A stretch of 24,506 nt of DNA from a virus. The notes under the pieces were generated by a model that was not told where the DNA came from, searched no databases, and saw only the letters and a program-made list of their open reading frames with translations. How positions within the stretch are numbered: position 1 is the stretch's first letter; each line of letters opens with the position of its first letter. Shown here piece after piece: positions 14,320 to 21,313 of the stretch. The stretch lies in the IMG/VR virus record IMGVR_UViG_3300022751_000038, positions 1-24,506 of that record; one strand, written 5' to 3'. The translations under genes and the position numbers were made by a program.

Positions 14320-14344
14320 TTAAGCCTTTACCCATAGGCGTTTG
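14320..14344. repeat. Intergenic element copy C, split by 8 bases
   Basis: TTAAGCCT (14320-14327) and GCGTTTG (14338-14344), the two halves of copies A and B, are present with about 8 extra bases between. The first half is part of a 17-base imperfect palindrome (GGGTTAAGCCTTTACCC). It overlaps the -10 region of the possible nrdJ promoter. Confidence 0.35.
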
Positions 14345-14360
14345 GAACCTCACTGGACAA
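14331..14360 (-). promoter_or_regulatory. Weak candidate promoter for nrdJ
   Basis: On the minus strand TTGTCC (14360-14355), preceded by TTAAAAC, and TATGGG (14336-14331) are 18 bases apart. The -10 is poor, but the -35 and upstream bases match the primase promoter at 2128-2133. Element C overlaps the -10, which would suit an operator. Confidence 0.3.
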
Positions 14361-14363
14361 GTT

Positions 14364-15797
14364 TTAAGCACCCACGAGAGGCCTCGCGCCCCGCTGCTTA
14401 CCCCTGCTGCCGTAGTGGTTGATAGCCTGTGAGAAGGCATCTACAATGTCGTCCTTGACTCCGTTAGGGAAGGTTGCTAGCTCGTCGAGGAAGGTGGCCT
14501 TCCACGGAGCATTCTTCTTAAGCTGAACTCGACCAGCTTCTAGAGCAGGAACGGCCAACTCAAAGCGAAACTGCTTGTCACCGAGCTTCTGAGGTGCGAT
14601 CGGGATGATATTCTGCCCGGAAAACCTCAGAACCTGAATGAGTGAAGTCCCGGTCCCCTTGTTTTCAATTAGTACGGCATGAGCTTCGTGCAGTTTGTTG
14701 AAAGCCGGAACTTCCTGCATTAGCGTGTGGAATTCGACCTGCTTACGATACATGTCCTTCAGGTAGAACTTACGATCCGTCAGACCCATAGAGAAAGCTA
14801 GGCCAACCGTGAAATCAGAGCGTTCATTGGCTGTACCAGCCGTATCCCAGGATACGAAGTTTAGATAATTCTGATCTGCTGGAAGGTTGACGAAGTCAGG
14901 GAACCATTCAGACTTAACTTCACCAGACTCAGCAGACCTAGGCTTCTGTTGGTACAGTGCATTCCATTCGTCTTCGGAACCATCCTGGAGCATGCCTCCC
15001 CGGATCTCCATGAGCTTCGGCACTGGATACATGGGGGGCCATAGAGCCTCTCCGAATTGACGACCTAGGGCCAACTCTAATTCGTTAGTCGGGTCTTCGC
15101 AAATCGCCGGGAAGCTGATGAGCTTAAAAGGTTCGATCTCACCCTTTTCTGACATCTTAAGAATCTGCCCGGTGAGATCATCCTCATGCCAACGAGTCGC
15201 AATAATGACAATGACTCCGCCTGGAAGTAGCCGTGGCACGACATCTGTGAAGTACCACTCGGAAATCTTCTTCCTTTCAGCAGCGGAGTAGGCGACCAGT
15301 TTAGACTTGTATGGATCGTCAATGAGAATGAGATTAGCTCGCCGTCCCACGACTGATCCCCCAACACCAGTTGAGAAGTATGTTCCACCTTCGGTAGTCT
15401 CCCATCGTGCCGCTGCGCGCTGATCTGGTGAGATCGTCACACCCTCAAAGAGCTGAGTGTAAAGCGGATTGTTTACAAGGTTCCGCACTTTACGACCGAT
15501 GTCCTCGGCGAAAGGCTGAGTGTGCGAAGCTGCGATGATCTTGTCGGTCGGATGGTTACCGAGCCAGAAAGCTGGGAAGTTGTGCGAAGTATAGACGGAC
15601 TTGGCATGTGCTGGAGGAGCAGCGATGATGATCCGCTTGTCTAGTCCACGAACTGCTCGGTCCAGTGCCCTACACATGATCTCGTGATGTGGGGCGGGCA
15701 TATGAAGACCTTCAGTCACGTAAGGAACAAAATGCTCCATGTGAATCTTAGATTCTTCGCGGCGTATCAGCTCGTTGAGGATCTCCTGCTCGGTCAT
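14364..15797 (-). CDS. terL: Terminase large subunit
   Basis: 477 residues. The ATPase part has an adenine/Walker A-type loop APPAHAKSVYTS (about 60-71), Walker B LILIDDP and motif III ATRWHEDDL. The C-terminal nuclease has SWDTAGT (first metal Asp) and GVKDDIVDAFSQA (last acidic pair) of the RNase H-like fold. This is the usual layout of Terminase_6/TIGR01630-type packaging ATPase-nucleases, with normal length. It cuts and pumps DNA into the procapsid with the small subunit, whose stop overlaps this ATG. It lies in the middle of replication genes rather than next to capsid genes, which are not in this window. Confidence 0.95.
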   Translation of the reverse strand: MTEQEILNELIRREESKIHMEHFVPYVTEGLHMPAPHHEIMCRALDRAVRGLDKRIIIAAPPAHAKSVYTSHNFPAFWLGNHPTDKIIAASHTQPFAEDIGRKVRNLVNNPLYTQLFEGVTISPDQRAAARWETTEGGTYFSTGVGGSVVGRRANLILIDDPYKSKLVAYSAAERKKISEWYFTDVVPRLLPGGVIVIIATRWHEDDLTGQILKMSEKGEIEPFKLISFPAICEDPTNELELALGRQFGEALWPPMYPVPKLMEIRGGMLQDGSEDEWNALYQQKPRSAESGEVKSEWFPDFVNLPADQNYLNFVSWDTAGTANERSDFTVGLAFSMGLTDRKFYLKDMYRKQVEFHTLMQEVPAFNKLHEAHAVLIENKGTGTSLIQVLRFSGQNIIPIAPQKLGDKQFRFELAVPALEAGRVQLKKNAPWKATFLDELATFPNGVKDDIVDAFSQAINHYGSRGKQRGARPLVGA

Positions 15798-16261
15798 CAG
15801 AAGCTTTCAATCTCGGGTAGATCATCTTCAGGCTCGGGAAGCGCCTTGGGTTGAATTTGAGAAAGTCGGCGACGGAGTTCATCTGTACCGAGTTTCTTGA
15901 CTTCTTTCCCAGACGCCTGATCTTCAACTACGATCTTTGGATCATATAGGCCAGCCGCACGACCCAGAGCAATTTCCGATGTCAGAGCCACCTTCAAATT
16001 GTCATCGTCTAGAGCTTTGTCGCGAATACCCTTCAGAGCTGAAAGATGTTCTTCAAGGGTGTAGATTCCGTTCAGCCTGTTGCGTATCGCGACGATCTTC
16101 TGCTTCACCAGTGGATGAGTCAGAAGATTGAGGTCGAAGTGTGAAGTCCCCAGGATATCGGCGATCCTAGAAGGGTCTTTTTCCGCACGAAAGAAAGCGT
16201 CAGCGATAACGTCTGCGTCATCGTGAGTGAGATTACTTGTGGAGAACTCTAAATAGCTCAT
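15797..16261 (-). CDS. terS: Terminase small subunit (putative)
   Basis: 154 residues. The assignment rests mainly on position: its TGA overlaps the terL ATG, and the gene order terS-terL is typical. The N-terminus (about 12-60) is helical with a helix-turn-helix-like spacing (DADVIADAFFRAEKDPSRIADILG then LVKQKIVAIRNRL); the middle is a long helix typical of TerS oligomerisation; and the tail is acidic (PEPEDDLPEIESF). It would bind the pac/cos DNA and feed it to TerL. It overlaps the exonuclease gene end by 29 bases. The SD is weak (GAAAG), consistent with coupling. Confidence 0.7.
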   Translation of the reverse strand: MSYLEFSTSNLTHDDADVIADAFFRAEKDPSRIADILGTSHFDLNLLTHPLVKQKIVAIRNRLNGIYTLEEHLSALKGIRDKALDDDNLKVALTSEIALGRAAGLYDPKIVVEDQASGKEVKKLGTDELRRRLSQIQPKALPEPEDDLPEIESF

Positions 16262-16793
16262 AAGTCGCTTTCACATCTTCTTCGGCATCATGAGCGCCCT
16301 CAAAACCACGAGGGTCTACCAGAATCTTGTAGGCCTCCTGAAGAGAAGGCCACTTGAACTTTCCCGGAAACTTAGGATTCGGCAGCTTACAGATATCCGT
16401 GGCAGTCTGCATCGTGCAGAAGCTGGCCTTCTTGAGAGCATCGCCACGGCCACCCTCGCGGATGTTGGCGGTCAGCATCATCTTGATGTCGAATTGGATA
16501 TTGTGGCCGACGATTAGATCAGCGTTCTTTGCGAACGAGTCCAGCATCTGGCAGGCTCTCCGACGACTGACCCCCATCTTACGAGTCATGTCGCGATCAA
16601 TGCGGTGAGTCTCAAAAGCCGTCTGTGAGATCTCAGTATCAGCATGAACGAATACGCTGAACTTACTGTGGATCTTATCACGATCACAGAGATAAGCGCA
16701 GAGCTGGACCACGTCCGGCTGGTCCTCGTGAGCGGCTGGGAGATTGAAGTTGTAGAGACCTGTGGTTTCTGTGTCAAATAGGCAACAGAGCAT
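16233..16793 (-). CDS. DnaQ-like DEDDh 3'-5' exonuclease
   Basis: 186 residues, ATG with AAGGAT upstream. The three exonuclease motifs are in order: FDTETTG (ExoI, D7 and E9), VGHNIQFDIK (ExoII) and GAHDAEEDVKAT (ExoIII, His and Asp). Single-domain length, similar to DnaQ/RNase T-type enzymes. It may act in proofreading, RNA or DNA end trimming, or nucleotide recycling; the family A polymerase here already carries its own exonuclease domain, so this is a second one. A good promoter lies just upstream at 16821-16849. Confidence 0.88.
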   Translation of the reverse strand: MLCCLFDTETTGLYNFNLPAAHEDQPDVVQLCAYLCDRDKIHSKFSVFVHADTEISQTAFETHRIDRDMTRKMGVSRRRACQMLDSFAKNADLIVGHNIQFDIKMMLTANIREGGRGDALKKASFCTMQTATDICKLPNPKFPGKFKWPSLQEAYKILVDPRGFEGAHDAEEDVKATYELFRVLHK

Positions 16794-16820
16794 AAAGTAT
16801 ATCCTTAGTATCCGGAATTC

Positions 16821-16849
16821 ACTCTAGCCTGCCTAGCGGGCTTTGACAA
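16821..16849 (-). promoter_or_regulatory. Sigma70-like promoter for the exonuclease/terminase genes
   Basis: On the minus strand TTGTCA (16849-16844, 5 of 6) and TAGAGT (16826-16821, 4 of 6) are 17 bases apart. The leader to the ATG at 16793 is about 22 bases. It lies directly downstream of the terminator at 16855-16880, a typical end-then-restart arrangement. Confidence 0.55.
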
Positions 16850-16854
16850 GTGAA

Positions 16855-16880
16855 AAGGGCCGAGATTGCTCCCGGCCCTT
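16855..16880 (-). terminator. Rho-independent terminator
   Basis: AAGGGCCG (16855-16862) and CGGCCCTT (16873-16880) form an 8-bp stem around a 10-base loop. Read on the minus strand it is followed by TTC/ACTTG after CCCTTTT, so it ends the transcript of the gene at 16904-17290. Confidence 0.75.
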
Positions 16881-16903
16881 AATTTAACTTGCGACCGAAG
16901 GGT

Positions 16904-17290
16904 TCAACCGTTGGTTGGTTCGTCACCCGTAGCTTCAGGTTCAGTAGGCTCTGCGGGAGCCTCTGGTTCTACTGGAGCTTCGGGCTCCGTAGGTACTTCA
17001 GGTTCATCCGGGGCCTGCGGGGTATTCGCAACGACCGCAGCCGACAGGCGACCTGTATTCGCGCGAAGATCAGCCACCAACGAACCGAGATGGCCTTCTT
17101 CAGCAGCGTCATCCAACCGGATGGCTTCTGCTACTCGATCGGCAATACCGTCGATGAGAACAACTGCACCGTCTACAGCACTACTCAGATTGGCGATTTC
17201 AGCTTCAAGATCAGCAACATTGTCTGCCATTTTAACGACCTTCCATAGAGTGAAGCTGCTGACTGCAAGCAGCAAGAGTGAGAGAGGCAT
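16904..17290 (-). CDS. Small coiled protein with Pro/Glu-rich tail; two possible starts
   Basis: 128 residues from the ATG at 17290, or 108 from an in-frame ATG at 17230. Both starts have a GGAAGG-type SD. The extra 20 residues are hydrophobic (SLLLLAVSSFTLWKVV), so the long form would be anchored in the membrane and the short form soluble. The body (MADNVADLEAEIANLSSAVDG...) is a heptad-like helix, and the tail (about 91-128) is a repetitive Pro/Glu/Ala sequence (PEVPTEPEAPVEPEAP), which should be extended and acidic. Such small proteins are common in phages and their function is unknown. It is a one-gene transcript with its own promoter and terminator. Confidence 0.65.
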   Translation of the reverse strand: MPLSLLLLAVSSFTLWKVVKMADNVADLEAEIANLSSAVDGAVVLIDGIADRVAEAIRLDDAAEEGHLGSLVADLRANTGRLSAAVVANTPQAPDEPEVPTEPEAPVEPEAPAEPTEPEATGDEPTNG

Positions 17291-17317
17291 AACCTAGTCC
17301 TTCCAGTGGACCCGCGC

Positions 17318-17346
17318 AGCATACCGTAAAACGGGCGCTAATGCAA
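17318..17346 (-). promoter_or_regulatory. Candidate promoter for the Pro/Glu-rich protein
   Basis: On the minus strand TTGCAT (17346-17341) and TATGCT (17323-17318) are 17 bases apart. The leader to 17290 is about 25 bases. The -10 matches 4 of 6; the -35 only its first three bases. Confidence 0.4.
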
Positions 17347-17349
17347 GCC

Positions 17350-17889
17350 CTAAGCCTCATGATGAAAGCCTATGTATGGGTAGAAGCGGGCACGATCTGA
17401 GACATGATACAGATCAAAGACTGGGATGTCAGCGGCTTGAGCGACTCGTATAGCCTCGCCAGTTCCACCGCCAGCCTTCCCTTTGGGAGTCCAGCACACG
17501 ACGAACTTAGACCACGAAGTGAGATCAGGTCCGAGAACGATAAGAACATTCCGAGTGTGCATCTTGCGAGCACCCTGTGAACAGTTGTGCCACGCTGGGT
17601 GATATCGCGCCGCGATCTCCTCGGCTTTTTCAAGAGCATCCTGGGTTATCTTGGTCCGGTTCCTCTTACCGTTGTACCCGTCCCAAGGAAGATACAGCTC
17701 GGGGGCATTGCGACCGACTGCACCTTCCTCGAACGCGCGATCAGCACCAAGGGCACCTCCTGATCGCAGGGTGTAGCCATTCTCGTCTAGCATCTTCGCG
17801 ATGACTCTCATAAGACCTAGGGTATCCCCGGGAGTCTCACGAGAACCGATACCGGCGTAGGCGGTGTAGTCAATCACTGGTTCAAACAT
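17350..17889 (-). CDS. SLOG/DprA-like Rossmann protein
   Basis: 179 residues. Near the start is YAGIGSRETPGD (about 9-22), then YTLRSGGALGADRAFEEGA (about 38-56), then ELYLPWDGYN. These are the phosphate-binding loops of the SLOG/DprA/SMF superfamily. It lacks the long second domain of DprA, so it is a minimal Rossmann version common in tailed phages. SLOG proteins bind nucleotides or nucleotide-linked ligands, and DprA binds ssDNA and loads RecA. The function of the short phage form is unknown. The gene is 3 bases from the helicase stop and belongs to the leftward replication operon. Confidence 0.8.
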   Translation of the reverse strand: MFEPVIDYTAYAGIGSRETPGDTLGLMRVIAKMLDENGYTLRSGGALGADRAFEEGAVGRNAPELYLPWDGYNGKRNRTKITQDALEKAEEIAARYHPAWHNCSQGARKMHTRNVLIVLGPDLTSWSKFVVCWTPKGKAGGGTGEAIRVAQAADIPVFDLYHVSDRARFYPYIGFHHEA

Positions 17890-17892
17890 GTC

Positions 17893-19308
17893 TCACCTCA
17901 CGAGATCACAAGTTGTTGCCGCCCGAGTAATAGCGGTATAGAGCCACCGATCGTGCGTGTCTCCCGGCCAGTCGTCGCAGACAATGATATGGGGCCACTC
18001 AGAACCCTGCGACTGGTGACACGTGATGGCGTACCCCCACCAGAATCTACCGAACTGCTCGTCTAGAAAGTTGGTCGCAGATCTGCCAGCGAAACCTTTG
18101 GTCCAGGCGTCAACTTTCTCAATCTTCCGACCATAGGGGTCGATGAGAGTCATTATGCAGACGGACCCATTACGCGTCAATTCACAGGACTCTACTGTGT
18201 ATAGTTCACCGTTCATGATCCCTCGACCCTTGTCGTTGAATACGGCAACGATCTTCTCCCCAGGTTGAGGGTGAGCTGTCTTATGTCCCAGCTTGTTCCG
18301 TACGAAACTGCAAAGACGCTCGCGAACACGGTGAGTCCCGCAGATAATCTGGTTGGTTGTGGTCCACTGCTCGTCTGTCAGAGAGTTCTTCGGGTGGATG
18401 CGCAGACTCTCATTACGAGAGATCTCTTCACCCTTACGGAGTTTCTCGCCGGCCAGCGGGATACCGGCGCCGAGACCCTTCTGCCGTTCTATCTTTGTTA
18501 GTACGGTATCGGGGCGAAGATTGTGCCAGAATGGTTTAGCCTTCACTGGAGGAAGCTGGAAGGGGTCACCCACTAAGATCGTCGGAACGCCCATGCCAGT
18601 CACGTCACGTCCTTGGACCTCGTTGACCATTGAGGATTCGTCTACTAAGAACAGGCTGTACTTAGCAGCGAGTTCGTAACCTTCTTTCTTAATGACCTGA
18701 ATGTCCTCTTTCATCAGGTCTATAATATTCTGTTTGTATTCCACCATTCGCTCTTTTCGAATCTGTTCAAAGAGCTTCTGGCGTTCGCCAGGATCGTCAG
18801 GTAGCGTGATGTTCTCGTACTGGAGGAGAGTTTCCCCTCGTCCCTTTACGAAGTCCTCGTAGCTTAGGATCTCGGTTTCGCCGTCGTAGTTCTCTTCAGC
18901 GTAGTAGGAGTACTCCTCCTTCAGATCCTGTCCGGATAAAACCACGAGTCCTTCGCCGAGTTCGGCAAAACTAAGACTCTCTTCCCAGACACGAAGACGC
19001 TCCCGCTGGGCGTTTATTTCTTCCGAGACCGTTACATAAATCAGCTTGTGCAGCGTAGAAGTGAACAGTCCGGTCTTATTGGCTAGAACCTTAGCCGCCC
19101 GATTAGTCGGGGCGCATAGAGCCACCCGAGCAAAAGGAATATCCAACCGAAGAATTAGAATCTTCAGTAGAGTTGTCTTTCCGGTTCCGGCGAAACCTTG
19201 TAGGATATAGGGCTTCTCATCCGCGAAACCTGAGTTGAACCAGCGAACACAGTCGTCAATCGCCGCCCGCTGTTGGTCGTTGAGAAGTTCGTAGGTAAGT
19301 TCAGCCAC
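17893..19308 (-). CDS. SF1B DNA helicase (Dda/RecD2-like)
   Basis: 471 residues. Walker A GFAGTGKTT (38-46), CAPTNRAAKVL (motif Ia), FLVDESSM (motif II), LVGDPFQLPPV (motif III), and at the C-terminus AITCHQSQGSEWPHIIV (motif V) and YTAITRA (motif VI). This is the pattern of Dda and RecD2: 5'-3' translocating helicases acting at forks, in origin melting or in recombination. The insert around residues 110-205 is larger than in Dda and is highly charged. Overlaps the next upstream gene by 8 bases. Main role likely replication or recombination; helicase call is firm, subfamily is inferred. Confidence 0.92.
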   Translation of the reverse strand: MAELTYELLNDQQRAAIDDCVRWFNSGFADEKPYILQGFAGTGKTTLLKILILRLDIPFARVALCAPTNRAAKVLANKTGLFTSTLHKLIYVTVSEEINAQRERLRVWEESLSFAELGEGLVVLSGQDLKEEYSYYAEENYDGETEILSYEDFVKGRGETLLQYENITLPDDPGERQKLFEQIRKERMVEYKQNIIDLMKEDIQVIKKEGYELAAKYSLFLVDESSMVNEVQGRDVTGMGVPTILVGDPFQLPPVKAKPFWHNLRPDTVLTKIERQKGLGAGIPLAGEKLRKGEEISRNESLRIHPKNSLTDEQWTTTNQIICGTHRVRERLCSFVRNKLGHKTAHPQPGEKIVAVFNDKGRGIMNGELYTVESCELTRNGSVCIMTLIDPYGRKIEKVDAWTKGFAGRSATNFLDEQFGRFWWGYAITCHQSQGSEWPHIIVCDDWPGDTHDRWLYTAITRAATTCDLVR

Positions 19309-19573
19309 GTGTCACTTTCCTTTTCGCCTCGGGCGTGAGCATGTACATGCGAGAATCAAACGGACGAGTATTCGCCCGGATCCCCGACATGACTTCCCGT
19401 ATGAGTTTTTCTGGGATTCTCATCTTGTGATGATAGTTCTTCATGAAGACGGCCAGTGTAGTCCCGTCTTTACGAAATTCTGTCCCGACGAAGTGATGTT
19501 CGTTGTTCAAGATCCAGTGCCAAGCTTCAACAGCGCGCTTGACCGTGTGTTGAGTGGGGCTATGAGTCTTCAT
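19301..19573 (-). CDS. Hypothetical protein
   Basis: 90 residues, rich in His (HWILNNEHHF, NYHHKMRI) and basic at both ends. An acceptable ATG is overlapped by the stop of the gene upstream (ATGA), and it in turn overlaps the helicase start by 8 bases. The end (TPEAKRKVTRG) is basic. I do not recognise the family. Its position between a helicase and a DNA-repair enzyme suggests a small replication or repair accessory, but there is no direct evidence. Confidence 0.65.
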   Translation of the reverse strand: MKTHSPTQHTVKRAVEAWHWILNNEHHFVGTEFRKDGTTLAVFMKNYHHKMRIPEKLIREVMSGIRANTRPFDSRMYMLTPEAKRKVTRG

Positions 19574-20016
19574 GACACAGGCCAGACATACTCTAGATCG
19601 TCTTCTTCGGTCCAGCCGAACTTGCCGTAGTGCAGAGGGTCTTTCCTCAGAAGGTTGCTGCGATGAGAGGCGTGGAAGGCTTCGTCACCGAGCCAAGGCG
19701 GGTCCATGAAAAGACGTGAGTTATTGAGATCTAACATCTCCATTGTGTTCTTGTAGCCGCGAGCTTTCCATTCCAAGATCATGAGCGTGGCATACTCAGC
19801 TAAAGCTGCTTCGTAGCCACGCCACATCTTGGTCGCCGGGTGGTTGACCCAACCCTTCGGGGAAGTGTCCGCCAGGAGACAGAGCTCGCCGTCAGCTATC
19901 GCATACCCGAGAGCCGCTAGTATTTGCTTACACTCGATTCGTTGCTTACCCAGTCGGCGATAGTCTAAGACTCGAGCCGACTCTGTGAAACTAGCGTAGG
20001 GAAGGAAGGTCTGCAT
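19570..20016 (-). CDS. Pyrimidine-dimer DNA glycosylase-like protein (MSMEG_6728/endonuclease V family)
   Basis: 148 residues, starting MQTFLPYASFTESARVLDYRRLGKQRIE, then GWVNHPATKMWRGYEAAL and PPWLGDEAFHASHRSNLLRKDPLHYG. This is the standard pattern of the short family named for mycobacterial MSMEG_6728, related to T4 endonuclease V (Pyr_excise). The family is proposed to cut the glycosyl bond at UV-made pyrimidine dimers and then nick the backbone. In T4 the N-terminal Thr and Glu23 are catalytic; here the N-terminus is MQT and E28 is a likely acidic residue, so activity needs a direct test. Its stop overlaps the next gene. Confidence 0.85.
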   Translation of the reverse strand: MQTFLPYASFTESARVLDYRRLGKQRIECKQILAALGYAIADGELCLLADTSPKGWVNHPATKMWRGYEAALAEYATLMILEWKARGYKNTMEMLDLNNSRLFMDPPWLGDEAFHASHRSNLLRKDPLHYGKFGWTEEDDLEYVWPVS

Positions 20017-20852
20017 CAGACAAGGGCCTCTCGGTAGGTAAGGATCCAGGAGTCATACTGTTTAAGTACACTAGCAAACCCTAGTTCCGTAAGCAATTCT
20101 CTTGCCTGTCTCTCGTCGTACTTTCCAGCGTCTAGTTCTACGTCTAGTTCTCGTATCTGCGTCAAGTCTATCAGGGCTTTGTTACGAAGGAATTCTGGCG
20201 ATCCGGCGTAGAACTGGTCTAGCCGGAGCTTCTTCTTTTCGTCGATCTTAGCCCCATTCCAGTAACCGACGATGACAGGTTCACCGATCCCAGAGATCTT
20301 GGGAATATTATCCACAGCATCACCGAGGGCACAGTGCCCGAGGAGATACTGCTGGGGTGAATCCCAGCCGGTCAACTGAGAGAAGTTGTCAACGTCTATG
20401 ACGACCTTGGTATTCGTCCCTCCGGCGTTCCTGGACTTCTGGTATAGAGAAACCCCTGGACGAACCAACTGGAGCCAGTCTTTATCCCCTGAGACAAGCA
20501 CCACACTTTCAAGAGTGTTCGCCAAGAAAGCACCTACGTCGTCGGCTTCATGACCATGAGCCATGATCTGATCTACGCCAAGATGGCGGATGAGTTGTTT
20601 GACCTGCTCGCGGTACGCCTTCAAAGAATCGCTGGTCGGCTTACGATCTTTCTTGTACTCGGGAAGGATGTCTAGTCGCTTCTGGAATCCCCCTTCCCAG
20701 CAGACAAAGATTCCCTTCGGCTTGAACTTCTTCACGGCCGAAGTCAGCTGCATGAGAAAGCTGTAGGTGTACCCATTCTGTAGAAGATGGGCCTGAGTGG
20801 AGATTGAACGGAACATGGACATTCCGTCAATAACGAGTGCTGGCTGGGTCAT
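20016..20852 (-). CDS. FEN-type 5'-3' exonuclease/flap endonuclease
   Basis: 278 residues. Metal-binding and helical-arch motifs are present in order: ALVIDGMSMF (first Asp), YKKDRKP (arch Lys/Arg), GHEADDVGAFLA, VLVSGDKDWLQLV and GDAVDNIPKISGIG (helix-hairpin-helix with DNA-binding Gly). Length and order match T4 RNase H/T7 gp6-like and Pol I N-domain-type enzymes. It removes RNA primers and flaps, and works with the polymerase, which lacks a 5'-nuclease domain. The gene abuts dUTPase (29-base gap) and the polymerase in one operon. Confidence 0.92.
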   Translation of the reverse strand: MTQPALVIDGMSMFRSISTQAHLLQNGYTYSFLMQLTSAVKKFKPKGIFVCWEGGFQKRLDILPEYKKDRKPTSDSLKAYREQVKQLIRHLGVDQIMAHGHEADDVGAFLANTLESVVLVSGDKDWLQLVRPGVSLYQKSRNAGGTNTKVVIDVDNFSQLTGWDSPQQYLLGHCALGDAVDNIPKISGIGEPVIVGYWNGAKIDEKKKLRLDQFYAGSPEFLRNKALIDLTQIRELDVELDAGKYDERQARELLTELGFASVLKQYDSWILTYREALV

Positions 20853-20881
20853 AGTATCGTACCTTCTATAAAGCTCGTCGA

Positions 20882-21313
20882 TTAGCGTCCCGTACTGCCA
20901 AAGCCACCGGCACCCCGGCTAGTTTTAAGGAGGTCTGAGACCGCCTCAAACCGCACCTTGGGCGTTTCACGGAAGACGCCTTGGGCAATGCGCTGGCCCT
21001 TACTGATGGAAATAACTTCGGTGCCAAGATTGCCCATGATCACCTTCCATTCACCTCGGTAGTCGGAGTCAATGACGCCGGTGAGAACCACAGCATTCTT
21101 AAGAGCCATGCCACTGCGCGATTCAATACGGCAATGAATGTTGGTTGGGATTTCTGTTGCGAACCCGAGAGGGATAGCTACCGGAGCTCCCTGACGAATA
21201 GTGCAGTCAACCATCGACACTAGATCAAATCCGGCGGACTGTTCTGTACCTTTCTGTGGGATGACTGCATCTTCGTTTAGCGCCAGAAACTTGACAATAT
21301 TTACTTCACTCAT
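20882..21313 (-). CDS. dut: dUTP diphosphatase
   Basis: 143 residues from ATG 21313 (GGAGG 10 bases upstream, and overlapping the polymerase stop as ATGA); a longer start at 21346 lies inside the polymerase gene and is less likely. All five trimeric-dUTPase motifs are visible: SAGFDL, RSGMALK, GVIDSDYRGEW, QRIAQGVF and RGAGGFGSTG. It turns dUTP to dUMP, keeping uracil out of DNA and feeding thymidylate synthesis. Thymine still pairs with A or Z in a modified genome, so its presence fits either. Lies next to the polymerase and FEN nuclease in the replication operon. Confidence 0.95.
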   Translation of the reverse strand: MSEVNIVKFLALNEDAVIPQKGTEQSAGFDLVSMVDCTIRQGAPVAIPLGFATEIPTNIHCRIESRSGMALKNAVVLTGVIDSDYRGEWKVIMGNLGTEVISISKGQRIAQGVFRETPKVRFEAVSDLLKTSRGAGGFGSTGR

